The position numbers were made by a program, and so were the translations under genes. This document shows positions 1-6,678 of a DNA stretch of 14,362 bases, piece after piece. The stretch's first letter is position 1. Each line of letters opens with the position of its first letter. Source of the stretch: an uncultured Lachnospiraceae bacterium. GTDB lineage: Bacteria > Bacillota > Clostridia > Lachnospirales > Lachnospiraceae. The stretch is from contig CATYEA010000024.1 of the NCBI GenBank assembly GCA_958405355.1, forward strand, positions 1 through 14,362, read 5' to 3'. The notes under the pieces are model-generated. The model saw only the letters and a program-made list of their open reading frames with translations. It ran no database searches and was not told where the DNA came from.

Positions 1-577
1 TATCTACCCATTCCGGTTCACCTTCAAAGCTTGGCAGCGGATTGCCGTCGCCCATATAAGTGTGAATGAAATGTCCCTCGCCGTTAAATGGATTATTGTA
101 AGCAAATGTATAGCGATTGCATCCTTCCGGACGTCCGTTATTGCTCTTTAAAATGGATAAAGCATAGTTAAAGCTTCCTTTATCCTGATGAATAATTCCG
201 GAAATTCGAGGTGTAAAATTCGGAGCATCCGGCTCAAATTCTCTTGTACGCAGAGACTGTTCAAATGTCTGCTGTTTGTCCATCAGATCATAAACCGTAT
301 CTGTCTGATCACCGTTTGTCACGATGGTCTTATTTCCGAGAACACGTACCGGAGCATAAATGATCAGGCTAGGATCTGTCAATTTGGACGGATCAAAAGC
401 TTCTGTACGAATACCGTCACCGTCTTCCACAAAGACACGGTTACGGCTGTTTTCGCTGCGGCCCATAATAAAATAAGCCGTCACGGCACAGGTACCGTCA
501 GCGGACTTACCGATAATGATTCCTCTTCCAGGATAAGCATTCGCTTTCAACTGTTTTTCGATTGATAACTTTTCCAT
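1..577 (-). CDS. IMP cyclohydrolase-like protein (PF07826 type), C-terminus off the window edge
   Basis: The minus-strand frame is open from an ATG at 577 to the window edge, giving the first 192 residues. It reads MEKLSIEKQLKANAYPGRG at the start and continues with IIIGKSADGTCAVTAYFIMG, GRSENSRNRVF, and near the edge HTYMGDGNPLPSFEGEPEW. I recognise this as the bacterial branch of the IMP cyclohydrolase-like family, related to archaeal PurO, which closes the ring of FAICAR to give IMP in the last step of purine synthesis. The start is supported by a good Shine-Dalgarno sequence (AAGGAGG about 7 bases upstream) and a strong promoter at 605-633. The gene is divergent from dapL. Whether this bacterial branch really has cyclohydrolase activity, given that many of these bacteria also have PurH, is not shown by the sequence. 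Family assignment is from memory of the conserved N-terminus. Confidence 0.82.
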   Translation of the reverse strand, partial: MEKLSIEKQLKANAYPGRGIIIGKSADGTCAVTAYFIMGRSENSRNRVFVEDGDGIRTEAFDPSKLTDPSLIIYAPVRVLGNKTIVTNGDQTDTVYDLMDKQQTFEQSLRTREFEPDAPNFTPRISGIIHQDKGSFNYALSILKSNNGRPEGCNRYTFAYNNPFNGEGHFIHTYMGDGNPLPSFEGEPEWVD

Positions 578-604
578 CAGTATTCCTCCTTATTAATCAC
601 CTGA

Positions 605-633
605 ATTATATCATCGATACTTATATTTGGCAA
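605..633 (-). promoter_or_regulatory. Sigma-A promoter of the IMP cyclohydrolase-like gene
   Basis: On the minus strand TTGCCA (628-633) is followed after 17 bases by a perfect TATAAT (605-610), with TGA directly before it (extended -10). The predicted leader is short, about 20 bases, with the ribosome binding site immediately before the ATG at 577. Confidence 0.75.
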
Positions 634-642
634 CTCATTTTA

Positions 643-671
643 TTGACACTAAAAAACTTATTTGCTAGAAT
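643..671 (+). promoter_or_regulatory. Sigma-A promoter of dapL
   Basis: TTGACA (643-648), 17-base spacer, TAGAAT (666-671) preceded by TGC, so a consensus -35 with a near-consensus extended -10. The two divergent -35 boxes are only 9 bases apart. The leader to the dapL ATG is about 45 bases, which leaves no room for a lysine riboswitch. Confidence 0.8.
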
Positions 672-723
672 GTAGCTAATTATTTTATACATAAAAACCA
701 TGCTTACAGAAAGGAACGACACA

Positions 724-1920
724 ATGCCAAAATTAAATGAAAACTATCAGAATCTGAAAGAAAGCTATCTTTTTGTGGAAATTGCCCATCGTGTGGCCAA
801 ATATGCAGAAGCCAATCCGGACAAAAAAATCATCCGTCTTGGTATCGGTGATGTTACTCTCCCACTGGAACCCCTTGCTGTAGAAGGACTCCACGAGGGT
901 GTGGACGCCATGACTTCTACCGAAACTTTCAAAGGTTACGGTCCGGAACAGGGTTATGATTTTCTCCGTCAGGCTGTTGTTGACTACTATGCTGAAAATG
1001 GCGTATCCATCCAGGCTGACGACGTATTCATCTCTGATGGCGCTAAGAGCGACACAGGAAATATCGGCGACTTATTTGCCAAAGACAATGTTGTTCTTAT
1101 ACCGGACCCGGTATATCCGGTTTATGTGGACACCAACGTTATGACAGGCCGTGAAATTATTTATATCGATGCCAATGCTGAAAATAACTTCCTGCCGATG
1201 CCGGACAAAAATGTCCACGCCGATTTAATCTATATCTGCTCTCCGAATAATCCGACCGGTGCCGCTTATAATAAAGAACAGTTAAAAGCATGGGTGGATT
1301 ATGCTCTTGAAAACGACGCTGTTATCTTTTACGATTCCGCTTATGAAGCGTTTATCACAGACTCAGAACTCCCTCGAAGTATTTTTGCGATCGAAGGCGC
1401 TAAAAAATGCGCCATTGAATTCTGCTCTCTCTCAAAGACGGCCGGATTTACAGGGACACGCTGCGGTTATACGATCGTTCCTCAGGAGCTTGTTTTCAAA
1501 GCTTCCAATGGTGAGGACATGTCCGTGAACGCTATGTGGAAACGCCGTCAGACAACGAAATTCAACGGAACATCCTACATTGTACAGAAAGGCGCCGCCG
1601 CCATCTTTACAAAAGAAGGTATGGCTCAGTGTCGTGAAAATATTGCCTACTATCAGGAAAATGCCAAAACCATTTCTGATGTTCTGGCGAAAAAAGGCAT
1701 CCGCTTCTTCGGCGGCAAAAACTCTCCATACATTTGGTTTGAATGCCCGAACGGCATGGATTCCTGGGACTTTTTTGACTATCTTCTGAATAACGCTCAG
1801 GTTGTCGGAACTCCTGGCGCCGGATTCGGTAAAAACGGCCAGAACTTCTTCCGTCTCACCTCCTTCGGCACCCACGAAAACACAAAAGAAGCGATGGAAC
1901 GTTTTGAAAAATTATTTTAA
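724..1920 (+). CDS. dapL: LL-diaminopimelate aminotransferase
   Basis: This PLP enzyme converts tetrahydrodipicolinate directly to LL-2,6-diaminopimelate using glutamate as amino donor, the shortened DAP route to lysine and peptidoglycan. The 398-residue protein is a full-length fold-type I aminotransferase. RLGIGDVTLPL near residue 40 and the GYGPEQG segment are typical of DapL; ICSPNNPTGA is the aminotransferase Asn/Pro motif; SLSKTAGFTGTR carries the PLP lysine at K238; the C-terminal FFRLTSFG contains the substrate carboxylate-binding arginine. I chose the ATG at 724 because AGAAAGGA lies about 7 bases upstream; an in-frame ATG at 700 would add eight residues but has no ribosome binding site. 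A consensus promoter lies at 643-671 and a strong terminator follows the stop. The gene is monocistronic and divergent from the IMP cyclohydrolase-like gene. Confidence 0.96.
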   Translation: MPKLNENYQNLKESYLFVEIAHRVAKYAEANPDKKIIRLGIGDVTLPLEPLAVEGLHEGVDAMTSTETFKGYGPEQGYDFLRQAVVDYYAENGVSIQADDVFISDGAKSDTGNIGDLFAKDNVVLIPDPVYPVYVDTNVMTGREIIYIDANAENNFLPMPDKNVHADLIYICSPNNPTGAAYNKEQLKAWVDYALENDAVIFYDSAYEAFITDSELPRSIFAIEGAKKCAIEFCSLSKTAGFTGTRCGYTIVPQELVFKASNGEDMSVNAMWKRRQTTKFNGTSYIVQKGAAAIFTKEGMAQCRENIAYYQENAKTISDVLAKKGIRFFGGKNSPYIWFECPNGMDSWDFFDYLLNNAQVVGTPGAGFGKNGQNFFRLTSFGTHENTKEAMERFEKLF

Positions 1921-1930
1921 ACAGATATTT

Positions 1931-1970
1931 AACCCCTTCGGAAACGAAAGCTTCCGGAGGGGTTTTATTC
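1931..1970. terminator. Rho-independent terminator between dapL and the glycosylase gene, probably bidirectional
   Basis: Arms 1931-1943 and 1952-1964 pair over 13 bp with one G-T wobble around an 8-base loop. On the plus strand the stem runs into TTTTATTCTTA, a good terminator tail for dapL. The convergent minus-strand glycosylase gene stops at 1971, so the same hairpin probably ends that transcript, with a weaker tail. Confidence 0.88.
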
Positions 1971-2477
1971 TTACTTTATATATTCTTTCCAGTACTCGAT
2001 AAGCCGTTCCAAACGCCAGGCCGCATTGGCCGGACTTGTAGAAGGCAGTTTTATTGCATCCATTCCCGTCGATTTCTTTACATATTTTTCATAAAGCTTC
2101 CATGCTGTCGCCCCGTTGGCACAGATTCGCTCAATCTTTGCTATGGAAAGTATTTTTTCAAAATCATTGGGAACTACATCTTTAATACTGCTGTCACTGG
2201 AACCGGTAATCCGGCAGGAGGCGATCACATCCCACACCGCAATACGATGTTTCAAAAGCATCGCCTTTTTCTCTTCAATGGTCACCGGAACAGGAATTTC
2301 AAATATCCCTGCCAGAACCTTCCAGAACCGGTTCTGGGGATGACCGTAAAAGAAGCCGCTTTCTCTGGATTTGACCGACGGAAAGCTGCCCAGGATTAAT
2401 ATTTTTGAATTTTCATCATAAACCGGAGCTATCTCATGAAGCACCGGCTCACCGCTTAAAATTTCATTTGTCTTCAT
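1971..2477 (-). CDS. Hypoxanthine/uracil-DNA glycosylase, UDG superfamily (family 6-like)
   Basis: The 168-residue protein has the small UDG fold. The first conserved block (residues about 27-52) contains ILILGSFPSVKS and then YGHPQNRFW, the pattern of bacterial DNA-deoxyinosine (hypoxanthine) glycosylases. The second is LPSTSPAN at about 144-151, the DNA-intercalation motif. Such enzymes remove deaminated bases (hypoxanthine, sometimes uracil) and leave abasic sites for base excision repair. I chose the ATG at 2477 because GGGAG lies 8 bases upstream; an in-frame TTG at 2492 sits right at that site and is unlikely. The gene is 20 bases downstream of the phospholipase D-like gene on the same strand with no terminator between, so they are probably co-transcribed. 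The exact substrate (deoxyinosine or uracil) is inferred from family resemblance only. Confidence 0.83.
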   Translation of the reverse strand: MKTNEILSGEPVLHEIAPVYDENSKILILGSFPSVKSRESGFFYGHPQNRFWKVLAGIFEIPVPVTIEEKKAMLLKHRIAVWDVIASCRITGSSDSSIKDVVPNDFEKILSIAKIERICANGATAWKLYEKYVKKSTGMDAIKLPSTSPANAAWRLERLIEYWKEYIK

Positions 2478-2497
2478 TTCATTTTCTCCCAATCATT

Positions 2498-3922
2498 CTA
2501 TATAACAAATCGAAACGGCTTAAGGACCAGACCTATAAGACGCAGGACGACATACCGTCCCGCAGGAAGCGCTGTCGCATTCAGATGTTCCGGCGTCTCA
2601 TCCTTTTCTTCATCCACAATATGACGGCAGTCCTTTTCCAAAATATTCATATAGGACTGAAGCTCTCCGGCCAATCCTTTACTCCTGACGACAAGCATCA
2701 TTTCCGTATCCATGTAAGTACTCCGCAGATCAAAATTATAGGAACCGACAACGGCAATATCATCATCGATCACAATGGATTTTCCATGGGTCGAAGTCCC
2801 GCCGTCATATTCATATAAATCAAAGCCGATATCGATAACTGACGGTTTGTTCCACAAATAGTCGCTGGATGCCACAATATTGTCTCCATTCTCCACTGAG
2901 TTGATAACCATTCGTGAATTTTGAACTTTATCCGCCACTTCTCCCAATTTTTCATACATATAATCATTACAGACGATGTATGGCGTATGCAGGTCCACCC
3001 GCTCTTTGGCCCCCATCATCAATTCAGTCATCGTATAGAAGACGACTGGCTCCTTCGCATAGATTCCTGTCGGATTTGTCACCAGCCGCACGCCATCGAC
3101 CGGGACTGTAATCTCTTTATAGTCATATTTCCCAAACAACTCGGGATAATTTTCTCTCAGATAGGAATAACGTTCTTCCAACACCTTTCGCTGTTCCATA
3201 ACCTTTGGATGTTTGGCCAGACTGGGATCATCGTGAAACAGGCGACAAACATCCATATTCCATACGGAATCAAAATATGTGTCCAGTTGCTTTATAGAAC
3301 CCTCCGGATCCGAGTCCGGATTATAGATGAGCACTTCTCTGTCCAGACTGTTATTTTCCGTTTCATAATTTCCGATAAAATAATCAAAACTGTTCCGACC
3401 GCCAAGAATATAAGCTTTTTCGTCAACCATCACATATTTGTCGTGCATCCGTCCCTGAAGCCGCCAGGGCAATAAAATATTCACCGGGTTATAGATTTTT
3501 ATTTCCACATTTGGATGGGTAGACAGTGCATAAAAAAGAGGCCTGCCCTCCATCCTTAAAAACCCGCTGATACCGTCAATGAGTATTTTTACTGAAACGC
3601 CTTCGTCTGCTTTGTGTAGAATAACCGACAATATATCCTCCGTACTCTGCCCCTCCCGCATATCAAAGGTCGTCAGCACAATCCGCTTCTCTGCCCTGTC
3701 CATTAAACGGATACGTTCTTCCCAGGCGCTCTGCCCGGTTTCCAGGATCATGGCCCGTTCTCCGGAAACCGTATTTTCAAAAAATCCATCTATGTCAACA
3801 TTCTCTTTTGTATCCTTGGATATTTCCGGATATATGACAAAAGGTGCCATTGTACCAATGAGAATATATAATACCACAGTAATCACCATACAAGAAAAGC
3901 GATGTTTTTTTATAAAAGACAA
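2498..3922 (-). CDS. Membrane-anchored phospholipase D-like protein (cardiolipin synthase-like)
   Basis: The 474-residue protein has one hydrophobic segment at about residues 11-31 after a positively charged N-terminus, so it is probably anchored with the catalytic part outside the membrane. Two intact HKD motifs are present: HDKYVMVD (H160, K162, D167) followed by LGGRN, and HGKSIVID (H379, K381, D386) followed by GSYNFDLRS. This duplicated layout is that of the PLD superfamily, including cardiolipin synthases and phosphatidyltransferases. It lacks the two N-terminal membrane spans of typical Firmicutes Cls, so cardiolipin synthesis is not certain. The start is probably a TTG at 3922: GGAGG lies 11 bases upstream, and the next in-frame ATG (3889) falls inside the membrane segment and would lose the basic N-terminus. 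It heads a two-gene unit with the DNA glycosylase. Confidence 0.83.
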   Translation of the reverse strand: MSFIKKHRFSCMVITVVLYILIGTMAPFVIYPEISKDTKENVDIDGFFENTVSGERAMILETGQSAWEERIRLMDRAEKRIVLTTFDMREGQSTEDILSVILHKADEGVSVKILIDGISGFLRMEGRPLFYALSTHPNVEIKIYNPVNILLPWRLQGRMHDKYVMVDEKAYILGGRNSFDYFIGNYETENNSLDREVLIYNPDSDPEGSIKQLDTYFDSVWNMDVCRLFHDDPSLAKHPKVMEQRKVLEERYSYLRENYPELFGKYDYKEITVPVDGVRLVTNPTGIYAKEPVVFYTMTELMMGAKERVDLHTPYIVCNDYMYEKLGEVADKVQNSRMVINSVENGDNIVASSDYLWNKPSVIDIGFDLYEYDGGTSTHGKSIVIDDDIAVVGSYNFDLRSTYMDTEMMLVVRSKGLAGELQSYMNILEKDCRHIVDEEKDETPEHLNATALPAGRYVVLRLIGLVLKPFRFVI

Positions 3923-3952
3923 CCTGGCCTCAGCCTCCTTCCCATAAAGGAC

Positions 3953-3961
3953 ATTGTACCA
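3953..3961 (-). promoter_or_regulatory. Possible extended -10 promoter of the phospholipase D-like gene
   Basis: On the minus strand TGG directly precedes TACAAT (3953-3958), an extended -10 element about 30 bases from the TTG start. No good -35 hexamer lies 16-18 bases upstream; that stretch is A/T rich. Weak call. Confidence 0.35.
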
Positions 3962-4029
3962 TGTTTTTTATGAAATTTTTGGTGAAAATTCTTAAATTTT
4001 TATGAATAATTATCTTTTTCTTGAACTTT

Positions 4030-4059
4030 TTGCCATAAACTGTTAAGCTTTTCTATAGG
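4030..4059 (+). promoter_or_regulatory. Likely promoter of the small alarmone synthetase gene
   Basis: TTGCCA (4030-4035), 18-base spacer, TATAGG (4054-4059). An overlapping alternative is TTGAAC (4021-4026) with TAAGCT after 17 bases. Both place the transcript start shortly before the AGGAG at 4076-4080. Confidence 0.45.
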
Positions 4060-4088
4060 AAAAACATTTTATCACAGGAGACAAAATC

Positions 4089-4766
4089 ATGGATGAAATA
4101 ACTGAAGAGGTATTAACGCCTTTCTTATTTGAAGATATTAAAACATCAGAACGTCCGGAAATTATTCTGGCAAATGTTCCGGAATTTAAAGAACTGATGA
4201 TGCAGTATGAATGTGCAATTATGGAAGTAAATACAAAACTCCACGTATTGAATAACGAATTTTCTCATTTGCATCAGAGAAATCCGATCGAATCTATTAA
4301 AACACGAATCAAGACTCCAGCCAGTATTCTTGAAAAGCTGAACCGCCGGAATCTTCCGATCTGTACCGATTCATTGGAAAATGGTCTGACTGATATCGCC
4401 GGTGTCCGGGTCATCTGTCCATTTCCTGACGATATTTACAATGTGGCTGAATTGCTGACGAATCAGGATGATGTTATTACTGTGGCTCGAAAGGATTATA
4501 TTAAAAATCCAAAGAAAAACGGCTATCGGAGCCTCCATCTCATCATTGAAATTCCCATCTTTCTTGCCAGCGGAAAGAAGAATATGAAAGTGGAAGTCCA
4601 GCTCAGGACCATTGCCATGGACTTCTGGGCCAGTCTGGACCATAAGCTCCGTTATAAGCAGAATCTGAAAAACTCGGAAGAGATTGCTCTTGAGTTAAAA
4701 GAATGTGCGGACATTATCGCAGGTGTGGACCTGAAAATGCAGAATATCCGCAAAAAAATCCAATAA
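4089..4766 (+). CDS. relP: Small alarmone synthetase, RelP/YwaC type
   Basis: A 225-residue, synthetase-only RelA/SpoT-domain protein that transfers pyrophosphate from ATP to GDP/GTP to make (p)ppGpp. There is no HD hydrolase domain and no TGS/ACT regulatory region. Visible motifs: PIESIKTRIKTPASILEK (residues 66-83, with substrate-binding R73 and K75), DIAGVRVIC (D102, R107), RKDYIKNPKKNGYRSLH (134-150), and VEVQLRTIAMDFWASLDHKL (168-187, catalytic E169). The N-terminal NTK..VLNNEFSHLHQRNPIE and the IAMDFWASLDHK block resemble B. subtilis YwaC (RelP) more than YjbM (RelQ), so the symbol follows that branch with moderate certainty. AGGAG lies 8 bases before the ATG. The gene stands alone, ends at a terminator and is convergent with the Fe-S operon. 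YwaC-type enzymes are usually induced by envelope stress in Bacillus; nothing here shows the same control. Confidence 0.88.
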   Translation: MDEITEEVLTPFLFEDIKTSERPEIILANVPEFKELMMQYECAIMEVNTKLHVLNNEFSHLHQRNPIESIKTRIKTPASILEKLNRRNLPICTDSLENGLTDIAGVRVICPFPDDIYNVAELLTNQDDVITVARKDYIKNPKKNGYRSLHLIIEIPIFLASGKKNMKVEVQLRTIAMDFWASLDHKLRYKQNLKNSEEIALELKECADIIAGVDLKMQNIRKKIQ

Positions 4767-4770
4767 AATG

Positions 4771-4812
4771 AATCCCCTGTTCCGCATTAACGCAGAAACA
4801 GGGGATTTTTTT
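4771..4812. terminator. Rho-independent terminator between the alarmone synthetase and the Fe-S operon
   Basis: Perfect 11-bp arms AATCCCCTGTT (4771-4781) and AACAGGGGATT (4797-4807) with a 15-base loop run into seven T residues on the plus strand. The minus-strand scaffold gene stops at 4814, and reading that way the stem is followed by CATTTTATTGG, so it probably serves both genes. Confidence 0.9.
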
Positions 4813-4813
4813 G

Positions 4814-5737
4814 CTAATCAAGAAAGGCATCGACGATGACCGCTTCGGCTTCTTCTTCTGTCATACCGAGAGTTCTGAGTTTAATCAGCTGCTCATTATT
4901 AATTCTGCCAATGGCTGCCTCATGGATAATGGACGCATCTATATGACGTGCATTAATCTCCGGTATCGAACAGACTTCGGCCTTATCCATAATAATTGAG
5001 TCGCACTGTACATGAGCATGGCAGGCGGCATTTCCAATAGCTTTCGGATGGAACGTCTGGGATGACTGACCCTTTGCAACGGAACGTGACGCAATCTTTG
5101 CTGAGCTTCCTTCCCCGTTCATCTGAATTTCCATATTTGATACAGCATTCTGATGATCATGTGTCATCAAACGCTCTGTAACAAAAAGCTTTGCTCCGGC
5201 TCCCATAGTAATCTCTGTTTCCCGGACACTTGAATCCACGCCTTTAATCTGGGCTGTATCGAGAGTAAATACAGAGTCTTCCTCCATATAAATCTTTGTC
5301 ACCGGATTTAAAATACGTTCTCCCGTACCGTCTCCCTCTCCATAATGCTTTTCTTCATAACGGACATTGGCTCCTTTACCCACATGAAAACTGTGAATAC
5401 CATCATGACGGGCATTGTCACAACCTGCATTGTGAATACCGCATCCGGCCACAATGACCACATCCGCGCCATCTGCAATATAGAAATCATTGTAAACGAT
5501 ATCTGTCATACCGGAAGCCGTTACGACAACCGGAATATGCACCTGTTCTCCCTTTGTATTTCCGTCGATATAAACATCAATACCATTTTTATCTGTTTTA
5601 CTCTTTATTTTAATATGCTCACTGTCTCCATGGCAAAGGGGCTGACCATTGTAACGGAGATTGTAAGCGCCTTCCTGCTTAAATGTACCATTATCAATAA
5701 CATTCAGCACGCCCTGTGTAATCTTATCAATTTCCAT
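4814..5737 (-). CDS. SufB/SufD-family Fe-S scaffold, minimal-system type (SmsB-like)
   Basis: A 307-residue SufBD-family protein, shorter than SufB (about 480) or SufD (about 420), matching the single-scaffold proteins of the minimal SufC/SufB-like systems of archaea and Clostridia. The beta-helix core contains GCGIHNAGCDNARHDGIHSF (about 98-117) and YEEKHYGEGDGTG, and the C-terminus has the family signature INARHIDASIIHEAAIG with H272-E273, followed by a helical LRTLGMTEEEAEAVI segment. These C-terminal His/Glu residues match those important in E. coli SufB; a cysteine (C256) lies near but not exactly at the SufB Cys405 position. I chose the ATG at 5737 because GGGAG lies 9 bases upstream; the in-frame TTG at 5743 is too close to that site. 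It is 17 bases downstream of the ATPase gene in one operon. Confidence 0.88.
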   Translation of the reverse strand: MEIDKITQGVLNVIDNGTFKQEGAYNLRYNGQPLCHGDSEHIKIKSKTDKNGIDVYIDGNTKGEQVHIPVVVTASGMTDIVYNDFYIADGADVVIVAGCGIHNAGCDNARHDGIHSFHVGKGANVRYEEKHYGEGDGTGERILNPVTKIYMEEDSVFTLDTAQIKGVDSSVRETEITMGAGAKLFVTERLMTHDHQNAVSNMEIQMNGEGSSAKIASRSVAKGQSSQTFHPKAIGNAACHAHVQCDSIIMDKAEVCSIPEINARHIDASIIHEAAIGRINNEQLIKLRTLGMTEEEAEAVIVDAFLD

Positions 5738-5754
5738 TTTCAAAATCTCCCTTC

Positions 5755-6480
5755 TTAATGCTTCATATACTTACATCCGGCATCGCCGTCGTCTTCAAGC
5801 AGCATCGGCATTACTTCTTCTTTAGTTCCCATCTGTTGAATCCGTCCATCACGAATGACCATAATACGGTCGGCCATCTGAATAATCCGCTCCTGATGGG
5901 AAATGATAATGATACTCTCTTTTTTGGCTTTATGAATCTCTTCAAACTGCTGAACAAGCATGGAAAAACTCCAGAGATCGATTCCGGCTTCCGGTTCATC
6001 AAAAATGCAAAGCTTATGCGGTTTTGAAAAAGCTGTGGCAATCTCAATACGTTTCATTTCACCACCGGATAAGGACGCATCGACTTGACGGTCCAGATAC
6101 TCTCTGGCACACAGTCCCACATTGCTCAAAAGCTGACAGCTCTCATCCTCCGATAATTCACCGCCGGAAGAAAGCTGAATCAAATGTTTTACCGTCATAC
6201 CTTTAAAGCGAGGAGGCTGTTGAAATGCAAATCCAAGTCCCGCTTTCGCTCTGTGGTCAATATCATAATTTGTAATATCCTCGCCATCCAAAATAATCTG
6301 ACCGGCCGTCTGTGGTTTGATTCCCATAAGCAGCGAAGCCATCGTTGATTTACCACCGCCATTCGGACCGGTAATCACAAGTAGCTCACCATCAGCCACA
6401 TCAAAACTGATGTCATCTATAATTTTTAATTTCTGTCCATTTTCAATAACTTCATAAGACAGATTCTTTACTTGAAGCAT
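5755..6480 (-). CDS. SufC-like ATPase of the minimal Fe-S assembly system (SmsC-like)
   Basis: This 241-residue soluble ABC ATPase is the energy-using partner of the SufBD scaffold encoded just downstream. Walker A GPNGGGKS (38-45), Q-loop in FAFQQPPRFKG (about 85-94, the PP-R-F pattern typical of SufC), signature LSGGE (137-141), Walker B CIFDEPEAGID (158-168, catalytic E162) and switch H195 in IISHQE are all present. The EAGID ending rather than TSGLD agrees with SufC. AAAGGA lies 8 bases before the ATG at 6480. It is first in a two-gene unit with no sufS, sufU or sufE in view, so a sulfur donor must come from elsewhere if it works as in full SUF. A strong promoter lies at 6558-6585, and a repeated motif lies between promoter and gene. 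Confidence 0.93.
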   Translation of the reverse strand: MLQVKNLSYEVIENGQKLKIIDDISFDVADGELLVITGPNGGGKSTMASLLMGIKPQTAGQIILDGEDITNYDIDHRAKAGLGFAFQQPPRFKGMTVKHLIQLSSGGELSEDESCQLLSNVGLCAREYLDRQVDASLSGGEMKRIEIATAFSKPHKLCIFDEPEAGIDLWSFSMLVQQFEEIHKAKKESIIIISHQERIIQMADRIMVIRDGRIQQMGTKEEVMPMLLEDDGDAGCKYMKH

Positions 6481-6514
6481 CCTATCAATCCTTTCTATAC
6501 ATCGTCAGTAAATG

Positions 6515-6539
6515 TTCACATGTTTATATATTCACATGT
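6515..6539. repeat. Tandem TTCACATGT repeat in the leader of the Fe-S operon, possible operator
   Basis: TTCACATGT occurs at 6515-6523 and again at 6531-6539, an exact 9-base repeat with 16-base periodicity. Each copy contains the palindrome ACATGT, so the two could also pair as an RNA stem. They lie between the predicted transcript start of the minus-strand Fe-S operon and its ribosome binding site, a position suited to a repressor. No regulator is identified. Confidence 0.5.
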
Positions 6540-6557
6540 ATGTATTCCTAGTAATTT

Positions 6558-6585
6558 ATTATATCATTTACTTTAGATTTCTCAA
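6558..6585 (-). promoter_or_regulatory. Sigma-A promoter of the minimal Suf operon
   Basis: Minus strand TTGAGA (6580-6585), 16-base spacer ending in TGA, perfect TATAAT (6558-6563). The leader to the ATPase gene is about 70 bases. Confidence 0.72.
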
Positions 6586-6592
6586 TAGTTTT

Positions 6593-6660
6593 TTTCAGAT
6601 TGTCACATTTCTTAAAATCAAGTATAATAAATAAACGTGGCTCTGGGCCATAATCTGAAA
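6593..6660. repeat. 9-bp inverted repeat bracketing the DUF4317 promoter
   Basis: TTTCAGATT (6593-6601) and its exact reverse complement AATCTGAAA (6652-6660) lie either side of the promoter, 50 bases apart. The left copy touches the -35 box and the right copy lies just before the ribosome binding site. It could be a paired regulator site or chance in AT-rich DNA. Confidence 0.3.
6600..6628 (+). promoter_or_regulatory. Sigma-A promoter of the DUF4317 gene
   Basis: TTGTCA (6600-6605), 17-base spacer, perfect TATAAT (6623-6628). Its -35 box lies 14 bases from the -35 box of the divergent Fe-S operon promoter. A short TGGC/GCCA hairpin lies in the leader at about 6638-6650. Confidence 0.75.
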
Positions 6661-6678
6661 TAAAGGCGGCAATACATA

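Noticed and set aside
188..565. Plus-strand open frame of 125 codons
   Set aside because: It lies opposite the recognisable IMP cyclohydrolase-like gene, has no ribosome binding site, and its protein resembles nothing known.
641..723. Lysine riboswitch or T-box upstream of dapL
   Set aside because: The promoter leaves a leader of only about 45 bases, too short for either element.
1432..1875. Minus-strand open frame of 147 codons inside dapL
   Set aside because: Antisense shadow of a well-identified gene with no initiation signals.
2921..3475. Plus-strand open frame of 184 codons opposite the phospholipase D-like gene
   Set aside because: The minus-strand gene has both intact HKD motifs. 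The plus frame has no ribosome binding site or family resemblance.
3961..4020. Repeated AAATTTTT stretches upstream of the alarmone synthetase gene as a regulator site
   Set aside because: Low-complexity AT-rich DNA, more likely a general upstream promoter element or chance.
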